Notes under the pieces: generated by a model | What the model was told of the DNA's origin: nothing | Seen by the model: only the letters and a program-made list of their open reading frames with translations | The model's database searches: none | NCBI RefSeq assembly: GCF_002305875.1 | Contig: NZ_CP022098.1 | Span: 744,001-808,000 of the forward strand | Length of the DNA stretch: 64,000 nucleotides | Source of the DNA: Cystobacter fuscus | GTDB taxonomy: Bacteria > Myxococcota > Myxococcia > Myxococcales > Myxococcaceae | Direction: 5' to 3' | Shown here: in pieces, positions 10,612-19,239 of the stretch | Position numbering within the stretch: the stretch's first letter is position 1 | How the letters are laid out: each line of letters opens with the position of its first letter | Translations under genes and position numbers: made by a program

Positions 10612-11069
10612 GTGGAGTCCTGAATCCGTCACGTCGTTCCCTGTTGGGCTGTCTGGCGCTGGTGGTGCTGGGGTTCGCCTCGGTGCCCACCTGGGCGGAT
10701 GAGCCGGCGAAGAAGGCCCCGGAAGGCAAGAGCGCCCCCGCGACCGTCTCGGTTGTCTTTGATTATGGCAATGGCAAGGAGAAGGCCCTGACGGGCATCG
10801 AGTGGCGCCAGGGCATGACGGCCTGGGAGGCGACCCAGGCAGCGGCGCGGCGTTCCCCTCCCATCGAGCTCAAACACTCGGGCAGTGGGGCGATGGTGTA
10901 CGTCACCGGAATCGACGGGGTGAAGAACCAGGGCGGCGGGCGCGACAAGCGCAACTGGCAGCTCTGGGTCAACGGCACCTACGCCGACGCGGGCGTGGGC
11001 GCCAAGGTGCTCCAGGCGGGCGACAAGGTGCTCTGGAAGTTCGCGCCGCCCCCTCCACCGGGCTCCTGA
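10608..11069 (+). CDS. DUF4430 domain exported protein
   Basis: A 153-residue protein. ATG 10608 overlaps the ileS stop. The N-terminus has a basic region and a hydrophobic signal peptide (RRSLLGCLALVVLGFAS, cleavage near WADE), then a charged linker. The small beta-rich domain from about residue 47 to the end resembles DUF4430, found alone or at the C-terminus of transcobalamin-like and surface proteins. Markers are the GMTAWEATQAAAR segment, VYVTGIDGV and the WQLWVNGTYADAGV core. The ligand is not known. The last 86 codons are duplicated almost base for base at 13221-13479, on the far side of the SitA-type toxin cassette. This copy is intact and is presumed functional. Confidence 0.8.
   Translation: MSGVLNPSRRSLLGCLALVVLGFASVPTWADEPAKKAPEGKSAPATVSVVFDYGNGKEKALTGIEWRQGMTAWEATQAAARRSPPIELKHSGSGAMVYVTGIDGVKNQGGGRDKRNWQLWVNGTYADAGVGAKVLQAGDKVLWKFAPPPPPGS
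10811..11069 (+). repeat. Direct repeat, copy 1 (3' end of DUF4430 gene)
   Basis: The final 259 bases of the intact DUF4430 gene recur at 13221-13479 at a constant offset of 2410 bases. The last 150 or so bases differ at only one position that I can see; the first 110 carry about a dozen substitutions. Similarity stops exactly at the stop codon. The two copies flank the toxin/immunity pair. Confidence 0.9.
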
Positions 11070-11276
11070 TGAGTGTCCACTCACCACCCAGCAAACGCAC
11101 TCAGGATAGAGAAAGCCCGGAGCTACAGCCAGCCCAGAGGCGAAACCCACCCGGGAAGCGTGGCGGTGGAGGGAAACGTCTCGTTCCGACAATGGATTGA
11201 CCTTGCTGTCAGCCGCCCTCTGTAATCCTCGGGTTTGGGCTCCCAACTCGGGTGGCTCGCCCGGAGAGGTGCGGCG

Positions 11277-12740
11277 ATGTTGAAACATTCCGACAATTCG
11301 CGTTCCGCGGACACGCGGTGGCCCCCGCGCGCGGGGGCGCTGGCCCTGGCGGCGCTGATGCTGATGACAGCGTGCTCCACGGGGGCCCCCACGGGTGGAG
11401 GGTTGACGGCTTTCCGTTACCATTCGCCCGTGCCGCGCGACTCGCCCGAGCCGTGGGCGCAGAAGTCAGAAGCCGAGGACTGGATCCTGGAGGACTGGGG
11501 CCAGGGAGAGGCTTTCTTTGCCAGGCTGCCTACGGACTTCGCGCCTGTACAGGTGAGCGACGCTGAGTTTTCGGCAGCCATGACAACGCTTTGGCTTGAC
11601 ATGCCGCTCCGGGTGGCCGCATCTCGGCCCTCGTTGTATGTCGGCCGTAGGCTGGCGTTGGCTTCCGCGTCCGTGAGCGGCGAAGCGTGGCAATCAGACC
11701 TGGCTCGGTCCTATGGGCAGTTTTGTGAGGGGTGCGGCACTCCAGGGGACTGCCTGACGCTGTTTGAGGACGGGCCTCGCTTCCAGGATGACGACAAGCG
11801 AAGCCTTGCGCTCGCCCTGGCAGTAGGGCCAGCCCTGGAGGGTGTGAACGCGGAAGTGCGCGCCATGCTCAATCCTACACAAATGCTCGCAATGCTGAGC
11901 ATGAGCATCACGGTTTATATGGCGCTGCTGTTGGCGCCAGTGCCCGAGCCGATAACAAAGGGCGCGGCCCTGGTGTTTAGTGCCGCTTTGTGGGGTTATC
12001 TTGGTTATGAGTTCTTCGATTTGCTGCGGGCCTATGCGCGGCTTTACGAAGATGCGCCCCGGGCCTCCTCCTTTGCGGAGTTACGCGAGATTGGCGAGCG
12101 TTTCGGGCGTGTCATCGGTCCCAACAGTGTGCGGATCCTCGTCATCGTGGGGACGGCGGCCATTGGCGAAACGGTGTCCCTTGCTTCCAAGGCCCCCAAG
12201 CTCCCCGGATTCGCGCAAGCGTCGGAGAAAGTCGCGGCCCGTACTGGGTTGGGCCTGCTGGAGACCACAACCGGAGCCGAGCGCCTTATTGTCTCTGTGC
12301 CAGAAGGGGCGATCCGCGTGGTGTTGGCGCCTCATGCCGTGGCCATGGTCGCCCGGGGCGTTGGCGCTGGGAGTCCTGCCCCAACTCGGGGTAGGCTCCT
12401 CCCCAACGGGCACAGGGCGTGGGGGTCGTTTAGTGGCTTCAAGTCGGCCATGGGGCCAGCGGGCTCGGGAAAGCAATGGCATCACATCGTGGAGCAGACC
12501 CCGGGCAATGTGAAGCGGTTTGGAGGCGAGGCCCTTCACAATACTGAAAACATCACCGCACTCACCGAGGGGCTACACACCGACGTGAGCGCCTTCTACT
12601 CGTCGATCCGAGAAGGAATCACCGGCTCCAACACCCTGACGATTCGGCGATGGCTTGGCACTCAATCATACGAAGCCCAGCGTCAGTTCGGATTGAAGGC
12701 AATTGAAAATATCAGGAGAGGAATTTGGAAAGTCAGGTAA
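11277..12740 (+). CDS. SitA-type lipoprotein polymorphic toxin
   Basis: A 487-residue predicted lipoprotein. ATG 11277 follows a GGAGAGG site. The signal peptide ends in a lipobox (LMLMTACS, Cys at about residue 32). The middle contains two hydrophobic helices (about 205-245) and a region without known fold. The C-terminal 85 residues look like a nuclease of the HNH/endonuclease VII group, with a WHH-type motif (GKQWHHIVEQ) followed by an asparagine-containing HNTENI segment. In Myxococcus, SitA toxins are lipoproteins passed between kin cells by TraA/TraB outer-membrane exchange and neutralised by an adjacent SitI. This gene matches that plan: lipobox, toxin-like C-terminus and an overlapping immunity gene. 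Its DNA is visibly less GC-biased than its neighbours, suggesting transfer. The exact Sit family number is not assigned. Confidence 0.75.
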   Translation: MLKHSDNSRSADTRWPPRAGALALAALMLMTACSTGAPTGGGLTAFRYHSPVPRDSPEPWAQKSEAEDWILEDWGQGEAFFARLPTDFAPVQVSDAEFSAAMTTLWLDMPLRVAASRPSLYVGRRLALASASVSGEAWQSDLARSYGQFCEGCGTPGDCLTLFEDGPRFQDDDKRSLALALAVGPALEGVNAEVRAMLNPTQMLAMLSMSITVYMALLLAPVPEPITKGAALVFSAALWGYLGYEFFDLLRAYARLYEDAPRASSFAELREIGERFGRVIGPNSVRILVIVGTAAIGETVSLASKAPKLPGFAQASEKVAARTGLGLLETTTGAERLIVSVPEGAIRVVLAPHAVAMVARGVGAGSPAPTRGRLLPNGHRAWGSFSGFKSAMGPAGSGKQWHHIVEQTPGNVKRFGGEALHNTENITALTEGLHTDVSAFYSSIREGITGSNTLTIRRWLGTQSYEAQRQFGLKAIENIRRGIWKVR

Positions 12741-13105
12741 GACAGCTAGAAGAACTGGCGGAAAAGTTTGCCCACCACACAGCAGAACAGACGGACGCAA
12801 TCTTTCGAGGTGATGCCAGAACCGGAAACAGGCACGCGAAGCAGCGGATCGCTACGTTCAAGAAGTTGCGCGCTCACGGGAACGCGGGGCGGGATGCGCT
12901 CGCCATGTTGCTCACGCACCCGCGAATGGACGTACGAGGCATGGCGGCGGTCTACCTGCTGCGCTATCGGACGGCGGAAGCCAAGGCCGTCTTACTGGAG
13001 ATCGCAAAAGGTGAAGGACTGGCCGCTTTTGAAGCTTCGGAGGCCCTGAAACGCTGGGAAGAGGGCACTTGGGCACTCGATCCAACCGAGGATGTTGCGG
13101 GGTAG
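12725..13105 (+). CDS. DUF2019-like immunity protein (SitI-type)
   Basis: A 126-residue, mostly helical protein resembling DUF2019, a HEAT-like fold that often accompanies SitA toxins. Recognisable stretches are LEELAEKFAHHTAEQ, a charged linker helix, and two repeat-like helices (DALAMLLTHPRMDVRGMAAVYLL; AKAVLLEIAKGEG). The start is TTG 12725: AGGAGAGG sits at 12714-12721, within the 3' end of the toxin gene, at proper spacing, and no ATG fits. The 16-base overlap couples translation to the toxin, as expected for a cognate antidote. It is predicted to bind the C-terminal nuclease domain in the cytoplasm. Confidence 0.75.
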   Translation: MESQVRQLEELAEKFAHHTAEQTDAIFRGDARTGNRHAKQRIATFKKLRAHGNAGRDALAMLLTHPRMDVRGMAAVYLLRYRTAEAKAVLLEIAKGEGLAAFEASEALKRWEEGTWALDPTEDVAG

Positions 13106-13220
13106 CCAGAAGCACCCCGCCCGGCACCGCCCAGCAAGCGCGGCCGACCACGCACGGAGCGCGCCGCGAGTGACAGGCGGAGAGGGCGCAAGCGGGACAA
13201 TCCCGGCGGGTGATACGGGA

Positions 13221-13479
13221 GGGAATGACGGCCTGGGTGGCGACCCAGGCCGCGGCGCGGCGCACCCCTGCCATCGCCATCAAACACTCGGGCAGTGGCG
13301 CGATGGTGTACGTCACTGGAATCGATGGGGTGAAGAACCAGGGCGGCGGGCGCGACAAGCGCAACTGGCAGCTCTGGGTCAACGGCACCTACGCCGACGC
13401 GGGCGTGGGCGCCAAGGTGCTCCAGGCGGGCGACAAGGTGCTCTGGAAGTTCGCGCCGCCCCCTCCATCGGGCTCCTGA
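13221..13479 (+). pseudogene. 5'-truncated DUF4430 gene copy (direct repeat copy 2)
   Basis: An 86-codon remnant of the DUF4430 gene at 10608-11069, lacking the signal peptide and the first 67 codons. Homology begins abruptly at about 13221. An in-frame ATG occurs at 13210, but there is no ribosome site, and without a signal sequence the domain would not be exported. It is the downstream member of the direct repeat bracketing the toxin/immunity genes. It probably arose when the cassette was inserted by recombination within, or with duplication of, the DUF4430 gene. Expression as a small cytoplasmic protein cannot be ruled out. Confidence 0.8.
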
Positions 13480-13661
13480 GTCCCATTCTTCCCCCGAGGC
13501 CCTGCCGCGCTCCATCGCCACGGCCGTAGGCGCCAGGAAGCCCTCGGCTCCTGTCCGTGCGCTTTTGATTGGCCAACCAAGACGACCGGTCATATTCTGC
13601 CGCTTCGAAGCCACCGGGACCGCCGGAGCACTCCAGCGATCACACCTCCAGGGAGCAACGC

Positions 13662-14384
13662 ATGTCGTCAGATCTTCTCGCACGAGTTTTGAGCACCTAT
13701 GGCGGCATCGAGCGCTGGAAGAAGGTGAACAAGATCTCCGCGCATCAGCGCTTCGGAGGTGTCCTCTGGCCGCTCAAGCAGGTGAGCGGCATCGTCGATG
13801 ACGCGAGGGTCACCGTCGCCATCCAGAAGCCGTGGACCTCGATCACTCCCTTCACCGCGGCGGACCGTCGCAGCGTCTTCACTCCGACGCGCGTGGCGAT
13901 CGAATCCACGAGCAAGGGGATCATCGAGGAGCTCAACGATCCGCGCGCCTCGTTCGCCGGCCACACCCTGGAGACGCCCTGGACCCCGCTCCAACTCGCG
14001 TACTTCACCGGTTACGCCATGTGGACCTACGTGAGCGAGCCGTACTCGTTCACCTTTCCCGGTGTTCAGACGGTGGAACTCGACCCCTGGCGGGAGCAGG
14101 GCGAGACGTGGCGGCGGCTCAAGGTCACCTATCCAAGCAGTCTCGCCACGCATAACGCCGAGCAGACGCTGTATGTCGATTCCGATGGTCTGCTTCGCCG
14201 GCGCGATTACCAGGTGGACATCGCGGGCGGCGTGCCGAGCGTGCAATACATGAGCGGCCATCGGGAGATCTCCGGCATCGTCATCCCCACGACGCGAATG
14301 ATCTACGGCCGCGATGCCCAGAACCGCGCGATCCCCGAGCCCCTCGTCGTCTCCATCGAACTCGACGACATCAGCGTCGACTGA
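13662..14384 (+). CDS. Conserved protein of unknown function (LolA-like size and pattern)
   Basis: A 240-residue protein with no signal peptide. ATG 13662 follows an AGGGAG site, and the upstream extension of the frame lacks coding character. The sequence alternates beta-strand segments and ends in a run typical of beta-barrel or half-barrel proteins such as LolA/LppX-like folds (QTLYVDSDGLLRRRDYQVD, SGIVIPTTRMIYGR). The assignment is a pattern impression, not a motif match. It may have moved with small ligand-binding or epimerase-like proteins, but nothing in the flanks (a toxin relic upstream, a convergent cytochrome peroxidase downstream) indicates its job. Confidence 0.6.
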   Translation: MSSDLLARVLSTYGGIERWKKVNKISAHQRFGGVLWPLKQVSGIVDDARVTVAIQKPWTSITPFTAADRRSVFTPTRVAIESTSKGIIEELNDPRASFAGHTLETPWTPLQLAYFTGYAMWTYVSEPYSFTFPGVQTVELDPWREQGETWRRLKVTYPSSLATHNAEQTLYVDSDGLLRRRDYQVDIAGGVPSVQYMSGHREISGIVIPTTRMIYGRDAQNRAIPEPLVVSIELDDISVD

Positions 14385-14460
14385 GCACGAGAAGGGCCGC
14401 TCATCAGATGCGCGTCCCTTGAAGCGCGGGGCACCCTCGAGCTGCTTCTGGCCGAGCCGT

Positions 14461-15759
14461 TCAGCGCTGGACGTAGCCGTCCGACAAGGTTCGCAGGAAG
14501 GCGACGAGGGCGTCTTCCTCCTCGGAGGTGAGGCCGAGGTTGCCCATCTGGCTGGTGTCGACGTTCTGCTTCACCTCGGGGGACGGCCAGCAATCGACGC
14601 CGGGGACGGCTTGCTCTCGGGAGCCTTCCGCGCGGCACACGGGCAGGGCGTCGCGCGTGTTGTAGAAGTGCACCACGCTCTTGAGGTCCTTGAAGTAACC
14701 GTTGTGCATGTAGGCTTTGACGAAGGCCGGGTTGGGCCGCTTGTCCACGTTGCGCAAGGTGGGGACCTTCTGCTTCCCGAGGTTCTCCCGCGCGTACCGC
14801 CGCCACTCCGGGCGCGTCTGCAGGAAGGCCCCCAGGCCCTGGTCCGTCCACTCCCAGCCCCGCGGGTTGAACTCGCGCTGCTCGTACCAGGGGTTGAGCG
14901 GGTTGCGCGGCACGCCGAGGTTCGCATAGGTGTGGTCGGTGAAGAGGGGCGGCTCGCCGCGGGCCCCGCGCTGGCTCAGGTGACAACTGGAGCACAGCGC
15001 CTTGCCCTCGAAGAGCCCCAGGCCCCGCAGCTCCTGGTCCGTCAGACGGGCGCGCCCGGCCAGGTACGCATCGTACTTGGAGGAGAAGGGATTCATCTCG
15101 GACGAGGCCTCGTAGGCCGCGATGGCCCGGGCGATGTTGTCGTAGGCCCGCGCCACCTGGCCCGGCTGGCACATGGTCCACCCGTAGAGCAGAAGGAAGT
15201 GCGCCGCGTAGGGCCCGGTGCACACCTTGGCGACGACGGCCGCCTCGTTGGGGTTGTTCTGCTCCACCGGGTTGAGGAAGGGCAGCTGCGCCTGGTCCGT
15301 GGCGGGAGTGCCCAGCTCCTCGCCCGTGGCGCGGCCATCCCAGAAGCTGCCCCCCACGAAGACCCCCTCCGCCCAGATGGCCGGTTGGAAGATGGGGGCG
15401 CGCGTGGCGTAGGCGCTCGAGGGAGGCTTGCGATTGCCGAACCGCCCCGGGACAGCGCCCTCGTGCACGCCCCCGGTCCCATTGGCGTGCGTGTCCGGTC
15501 CCATCCAGCCCGTCGACGGGTGATGGCAGGACGCACACGCTTGACCGGGTGGCTCGGAGAGCCTCTTGTCGAAGAACAACAGCCTGCCGAGCAACTCCTT
15601 GGGTTGGAGCGCCGCCACGGGGGCCTTCACCTCCGCGCGCAACCCGGCCGTCGCTTCCGGTGTTCCTGGCGCCCGCGACTCATTCGGAGAGGGGCCCATG
15701 TCACAGGCCACCAGTCCACACATCAGGGATGGAAGCACCCAGGCTTTCCACGAACGCAT
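14461..15759 (-). CDS. Di-heme cytochrome c peroxidase / MauG-family lipoprotein
   Basis: A 432-residue lipoprotein: signal peptide with lipobox LMCGLVAC (Cys at about residue 19). It carries two c-type heme sites: CASCH near residue 75 (QACASCHHPSTGW, high-potential type) and CSSCH near residue 258 (KALCSSCHLSQRG). This is the layout of bacterial di-heme peroxidases and MauG-like enzymes, which reduce hydrogen peroxide or oxidise proteins in the periplasm. The family-typical FDKRLS and APIFQPAIWAEGVFVGGSFWDGRA segments are present. A TTGAGGTG ribosome site precedes ATG 15759. No partner gene is nearby. Peroxidase versus other oxidase activity cannot be separated by sequence. Confidence 0.88.
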   Translation of the reverse strand: MRSWKAWVLPSLMCGLVACDMGPSPNESRAPGTPEATAGLRAEVKAPVAALQPKELLGRLLFFDKRLSEPPGQACASCHHPSTGWMGPDTHANGTGGVHEGAVPGRFGNRKPPSSAYATRAPIFQPAIWAEGVFVGGSFWDGRATGEELGTPATDQAQLPFLNPVEQNNPNEAAVVAKVCTGPYAAHFLLLYGWTMCQPGQVARAYDNIARAIAAYEASSEMNPFSSKYDAYLAGRARLTDQELRGLGLFEGKALCSSCHLSQRGARGEPPLFTDHTYANLGVPRNPLNPWYEQREFNPRGWEWTDQGLGAFLQTRPEWRRYARENLGKQKVPTLRNVDKRPNPAFVKAYMHNGYFKDLKSVVHFYNTRDALPVCRAEGSREQAVPGVDCWPSPEVKQNVDTSQMGNLGLTSEEEDALVAFLRTLSDGYVQR

Positions 15760-15956
15760 CGGAGCACCTCAAGGGAGGGGGGATCCGATGAGTGACACCG
15801 ACTGCCCTCCGCCGACAATGGGCTCGGGGACGTAGTCGATTGTCCGGCTTTTCAAGAAAGCCCTGTCAGAAGCGGCCCTGTGTGCTCGAGAACATTGACT
15901 GCCGGGAGGGTCATCCCCGCCAGATTCCGTGAGCCAGGCCAGCCGCCATACGTCTG

Positions 15957-16886
15957 TCAGGGATTGCTGAAGATGAGGTACGCACCGGTCATGCCGGTCG
16001 TCGGCAAGGCGCACCCCGTATAGGCGGCCGCGGTGCTGGCGGTCGACGTGCGTGCCTTGAGGCCCGTGGCGAGCGAGCCGATCTTCAGCCGGTACTGCCG
16101 GTTGGCGAGGTACGTCGCGTTGGCCGAGAACGTGAGATCAACGAGGAAACGCGCCGTCCCGCCAGCCGTGATGCGCGAGAAGGAGCTGCCGCCGCACCCG
16201 CCCGTGGCGCCGGTGCCGAGGGTGAAGTTGACGGAGCTGCCGAACGGCGTGCTGGGGCTGACGCAGATGAGCTGCAGCCCCGAGCCGTCACCGGAGTCGG
16301 CGCGGGTGCCGGCCTGATACATCTTGATGGAGTTCACATCGAACCGAGACGGGCTGGTCCCCGCCATCTCGAGCGTGAGAGGAATTTGATCCAGGTACAG
16401 GGTGCTCGTCGTCGTGTTGGTGACCTCGAAGGCCAGCGTCGTGCCCTGGCGGAAGCTCACCCCGTCGGGTGGAAGGATCTTCTTGTCATGGGGCGCGGCG
16501 GTGTTCTGCCGGAACTGCAACTGACCCGTGCAGGTGCCAGTGGCCGTCGAGAAGCCGTTCGACACCGGCAGGAACTGGCAGACGCTGGTGGTGGGCGAGC
16601 AGTACCAATACGGGTTGCCCGGGCCCACGCCGCTCGAGCTTTGCGTCTGCACGCCACAGTCCGCGTAGGCGGTGCAGGGCGTGTTGATCGGGCACTTCTG
16701 GCCCGTGACGGGATCATTCTCCCAGCTCAGGCACGCGTACGTGTCCGCCGCCGCCGCTTGCCGTGACACGCTCGAGGCCGCGGGGCTCGAGCTCCCCAGC
16801 GGCTCACCGCTCTGCTCGGGCGCGGCGCCGCAGGCAGACAGCAGGGAGGTTGCGAACAAGAACATTCCAGACGTTGTGAGTTTCAA
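15957..16886 (-). CDS. Lipoprotein of unknown function
   Basis: A 309-residue lipoprotein with lipobox SLLSACG (Cys at about residue 19). A Ser/Ala-rich spacer follows, then a Cys-rich region of about 70 residues (CLSWENDPVTGQKCPIN, CTAYADCG, YWYCSPTTSVCQF) typical of myxobacterial surface proteins. The remainder is a Ser/Thr/Gly-rich beta-sandwich-like domain. A sentence-like run around residues 150-180 (GTTLAFEVTNTTTSTLYLDQ) suggests an immunoglobulin-like fold. No enzymatic motif is seen. It is likely displayed on the outer membrane. The gene stands alone between the peroxidase gene and a 386-bp gap. Confidence 0.6.
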   Translation of the reverse strand: MKLTTSGMFLFATSLLSACGAAPEQSGEPLGSSSPAASSVSRQAAAADTYACLSWENDPVTGQKCPINTPCTAYADCGVQTQSSSGVGPGNPYWYCSPTTSVCQFLPVSNGFSTATGTCTGQLQFRQNTAAPHDKKILPPDGVSFRQGTTLAFEVTNTTTSTLYLDQIPLTLEMAGTSPSRFDVNSIKMYQAGTRADSGDGSGLQLICVSPSTPFGSSVNFTLGTGATGGCGGSSFSRITAGGTARFLVDLTFSANATYLANRQYRLKIGSLATGLKARTSTASTAAAYTGCALPTTGMTGAYLIFSNP

Positions 16887-17272
16887 GGTGATGGCCTTCC
16901 ACTTTCCATGAGGCTTCGAGGAGCAAGCACCGCTGTTGGGCTTCCGCGGCTCTCCTGGCGGCTATCACGTCAAACGTTTGAAGGGCGAGGCCTCGTGATG
17001 AGGCCTCACGCGTCGTCAGGTGTCCTTGCTCATCATGGGTATAAAGACGTGTTGATTGGACCTCTGACCGACGACCTGGGGCGCATCGAGGTCCTCGTGA
17101 ACAACGAGGAGCGATCCCCTCACGCCAGGACGAGCCACGGCGCCCCCCCTCCTTCGTCTACTCGACGAGCGCTCGCCTGGCGGGCTGGGCCATGGCCGCT
17201 TGTAGGGACTTTCCGACAAGGGCCCATCCTTGGGTTGTGGGACCATCGGCTGCGCCCTAAAGAGGACTCTCC
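16887..17272 (+). other. 386-bp intergenic gap
   Basis: No intact gene is seen. It holds a palindrome CAAACGTTTG at 16971-16980, paired GAGGCCTC palindromes at 16987-16994 and 17000-17007 that can form an 8-bp hairpin, and a possible dehydrogenase remnant. The last 20 bases include the AAAGAGGA ribosome site of the histidine kinase gene. Confidence 0.6.
17052..17111 (+). pseudogene. Possible remnant of a short-chain dehydrogenase
   Basis: In one frame the DNA reads TDDLGRIEVLVNNE, close to the conserved GRIDVLVNNAG segment of short-chain dehydrogenases/reductases. Neither the upstream Rossmann glycine motif nor the YxxxK site follows, and the frame is only briefly SDR-like. A decayed fragment is the most plausible reading; chance resemblance is possible. 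Confidence 0.3.
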
Positions 17273-18628
17273 ATGCACGATCAACTCAGGCCCAGCGGAC
17301 TCTCGGTCGTCGGCTCCCTACCCTGGGGGGCACACTTCTGCCAGTTCTATGAGGGGCGGGAAGATCTCGTGGACTCGCTCGTGCCCTATTTCAAGGCGGG
17401 CCTCGACAACAACGAGACGTGTCTGTGGGTGACCTCGGAGCCTCTTCGGGCCGAAGACGCCCGGACGGCGCTTCGTCAGGTCGTCCCGGACCTCGAGGCG
17501 CGGGAGCGGCGCAATCAGATCGAGATCATCAACCACCAGGACTGGTACGCGCGCACGGGAAAGGCGGACCCGGACGCCACCCTGCGCGGATGGGTCGAGC
17601 GGGAGGAGCGGGCCCTGGCGGATGGGTTCGCCGGGCTGCGGCTGACGGGGAATACGTACTGGGTCGAGCGCTCGGATTGGAATGGCTTCGTCGATTACGA
17701 GGCCCGCGTCTCGCGCACCTTCCAGGGCCGTCACATCATCGGGATGTGTAGCTATTGCCTGGGCCGCTGCCAGCCGCATGACATCCTCGACGTGGTCGCC
17801 AACCACCAGTTCGCCCTCACTCGCCGGGCGGGCCACTGGCAGATGATCGAGAGTGCCGCGCTGTGCATGGCGAAGAATGAGCTGCAGCGCCTCAACGCCG
17901 AGCTCGAACGCCGGGTCCTCGAGCGCACCGCCGCGCTCGCGCACGCGGTCCAGGCACGCGATGATTTTCTCTCCGTCGCGTCGCACGAGTTGAAGACGCC
18001 CATCACCTCGCTCCAGCTCTATGTGCAGGGCATGGTTCGCGCCCAGTCCAAGGGGATGCTGAGCGCGGAACAGCTCAATGCCCGGCTGAGCCGGATCCAG
18101 GAGCAGTGCGGCCGGCTGGAGAAGCTCATCAACAACCTGCTGGATGTGTCGCGTGCGGATGCCAGGGCGCCGGTGCTCCAGCGGGAGTCCTTCGACATGT
18201 CGGAGCTGGTGGCGGAGACCGTGGAGCGCTTCGCGGAGGAGTTCACGCGGGCCCGCTGCCAGGTCACCGTCGAGGCGCGCGAGGCCATCGTGGGCTGCTG
18301 GGACAGGATGCGTGTCGAGCAGGCGCTCACCAACCTGTTGCAGAACGCGGCCCGCTACGCCCCGGGCGCTCCGGTGCACATCCGGGTGCAGGCGGAAGGT
18401 CCCTGGGTGAGGATCGTCGTGCGAGACGGCGGGCCGGGAGTCTCCGAGAAGGACCACGAGCGGATATTCGAGCGTTTCGTCCAGGCGGGGAGCCAGACGT
18501 TCGCGGGAGGATTCGGCCTGGGGCTGTGGATCGTGAAGCAGATGGTGGAGGCCCACCAGGGCAGCGTGACGCTCTCCAGCCGGCCCGGGGCGGGCGCCAC
18601 ATTCACGCTCATGCTGCCGCTCGACTGA
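17273..18628 (+). CDS. MEDS-domain sensor histidine kinase
   Basis: A 451-residue soluble histidine kinase with no transmembrane helix. Residues 14-175 form a MEDS (DcmR-type sensory) domain: GAHFCQFYEG at the start, TYWVERSDWNGFVDYEARV in the middle and CSYCLGRC near 159-166. Family members sense C1 or hydrophobic compounds, sometimes through these cysteines. A short coiled region leads to HisKA with phospho-acceptor His238 (SVASHELKTP). The HATPase_c domain has the N box (LTNLLQNAARYAP), G1 (VRDGGPGVSEKD) and G2 (GGFGLGLWIVKQMVEAH). ATG 17273 follows AAAGAGGA. No response regulator is adjacent, so this is an orphan kinase, as is common in myxobacteria. Confidence 0.93.
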   Translation: MHDQLRPSGLSVVGSLPWGAHFCQFYEGREDLVDSLVPYFKAGLDNNETCLWVTSEPLRAEDARTALRQVVPDLEARERRNQIEIINHQDWYARTGKADPDATLRGWVEREERALADGFAGLRLTGNTYWVERSDWNGFVDYEARVSRTFQGRHIIGMCSYCLGRCQPHDILDVVANHQFALTRRAGHWQMIESAALCMAKNELQRLNAELERRVLERTAALAHAVQARDDFLSVASHELKTPITSLQLYVQGMVRAQSKGMLSAEQLNARLSRIQEQCGRLEKLINNLLDVSRADARAPVLQRESFDMSELVAETVERFAEEFTRARCQVTVEAREAIVGCWDRMRVEQALTNLLQNAARYAPGAPVHIRVQAEGPWVRIVVRDGGPGVSEKDHERIFERFVQAGSQTFAGGFGLGLWIVKQMVEAHQGSVTLSSRPGAGATFTLMLPLD

Positions 18629-18677
18629 GCGTCACGTCATTGCGCCGGAGAACGCGAGGGCCCGGGAGGACTCCCTC

Positions 18678-19079
18678 CTACTGTCCGCGTTCGCAGCCGC
18701 AGCCGCAGGCGTCGAAGAACACCTGCTCACCCGGTTGGCAGACGAAGCGGATGGTGCTGCAGAGCTGGGGGCTTTTGCTGACATAGCGCCTGCGCGGATC
18801 GTTGTAGTCGCAGGATGAGGACGCGCATTGGCTCTTCTTCACGCAGATGCCAATACAGTCGGCGCCTCCGTTGTCCGGATCGCAATCATCGCTGGGGTCG
18901 TCGATGCAGACCTGCCCCTGGGGACAGGGCGTGCCGGGAAAGCCGCCGCAGGACTGGGTGAGATGCTGGGGCGCCTTGGGCTCGGGTGGGGCGGACGCCT
19001 GGGCCCATGAGGTTCCGGACATACCGAGCAGAGCACTGGTGAGGGCGAGCGCGCTCACCACGGGAAGACGGAAGAGCAT
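18678..19079 (-). CDS. Cysteine-rich secreted protein
   Basis: A 133-residue protein with a signal peptide (cleavage near SWAQA) and 13 cysteines in the mature part. Two blocks are visible. The first, at about 43-75, is a GGFPGTPCPQGQVC and GGADCIGIC arrangement seen repeatedly in myxobacterial surface proteins. The C-terminal block (CASSSC ... LC ... FVC ... ACGCGCE) resembles the eight-cysteine-cluster pattern. All cysteines are probably paired outside the cell. ATG 19079 has an AAGGAG site; the longer upstream frame lacks one. The function is unknown. Confidence 0.7.
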   Translation of the reverse strand: MLFRLPVVSALALTSALLGMSGTSWAQASAPPEPKAPQHLTQSCGGFPGTPCPQGQVCIDDPSDDCDPDNGGADCIGICVKKSQCASSSCDYNDPRRRYVSKSPQLCSTIRFVCQPGEQVFFDACGCGCERGQ

Positions 19080-19239
19080 GAGAGGACTCCTTGAGGGGGC
19101 GTACATCCCAATGGAGTCCCGAATCCGCCCATGTGACGTCGCAAGCGCGTGCACTGAGGTGCAGGAGGCATGTCGGCCAACTCGGTGAAGCGAGCCGAGT
19201 GTGGCGCTTCGAAGGTCAGTGGCCTGGACGTCGAGCGAG

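Noticed and set aside
13569-13661. Longer start for the 13662 gene
   Set aside because: No ribosome site, and the extra residues are low-complexity and unlike the rest.
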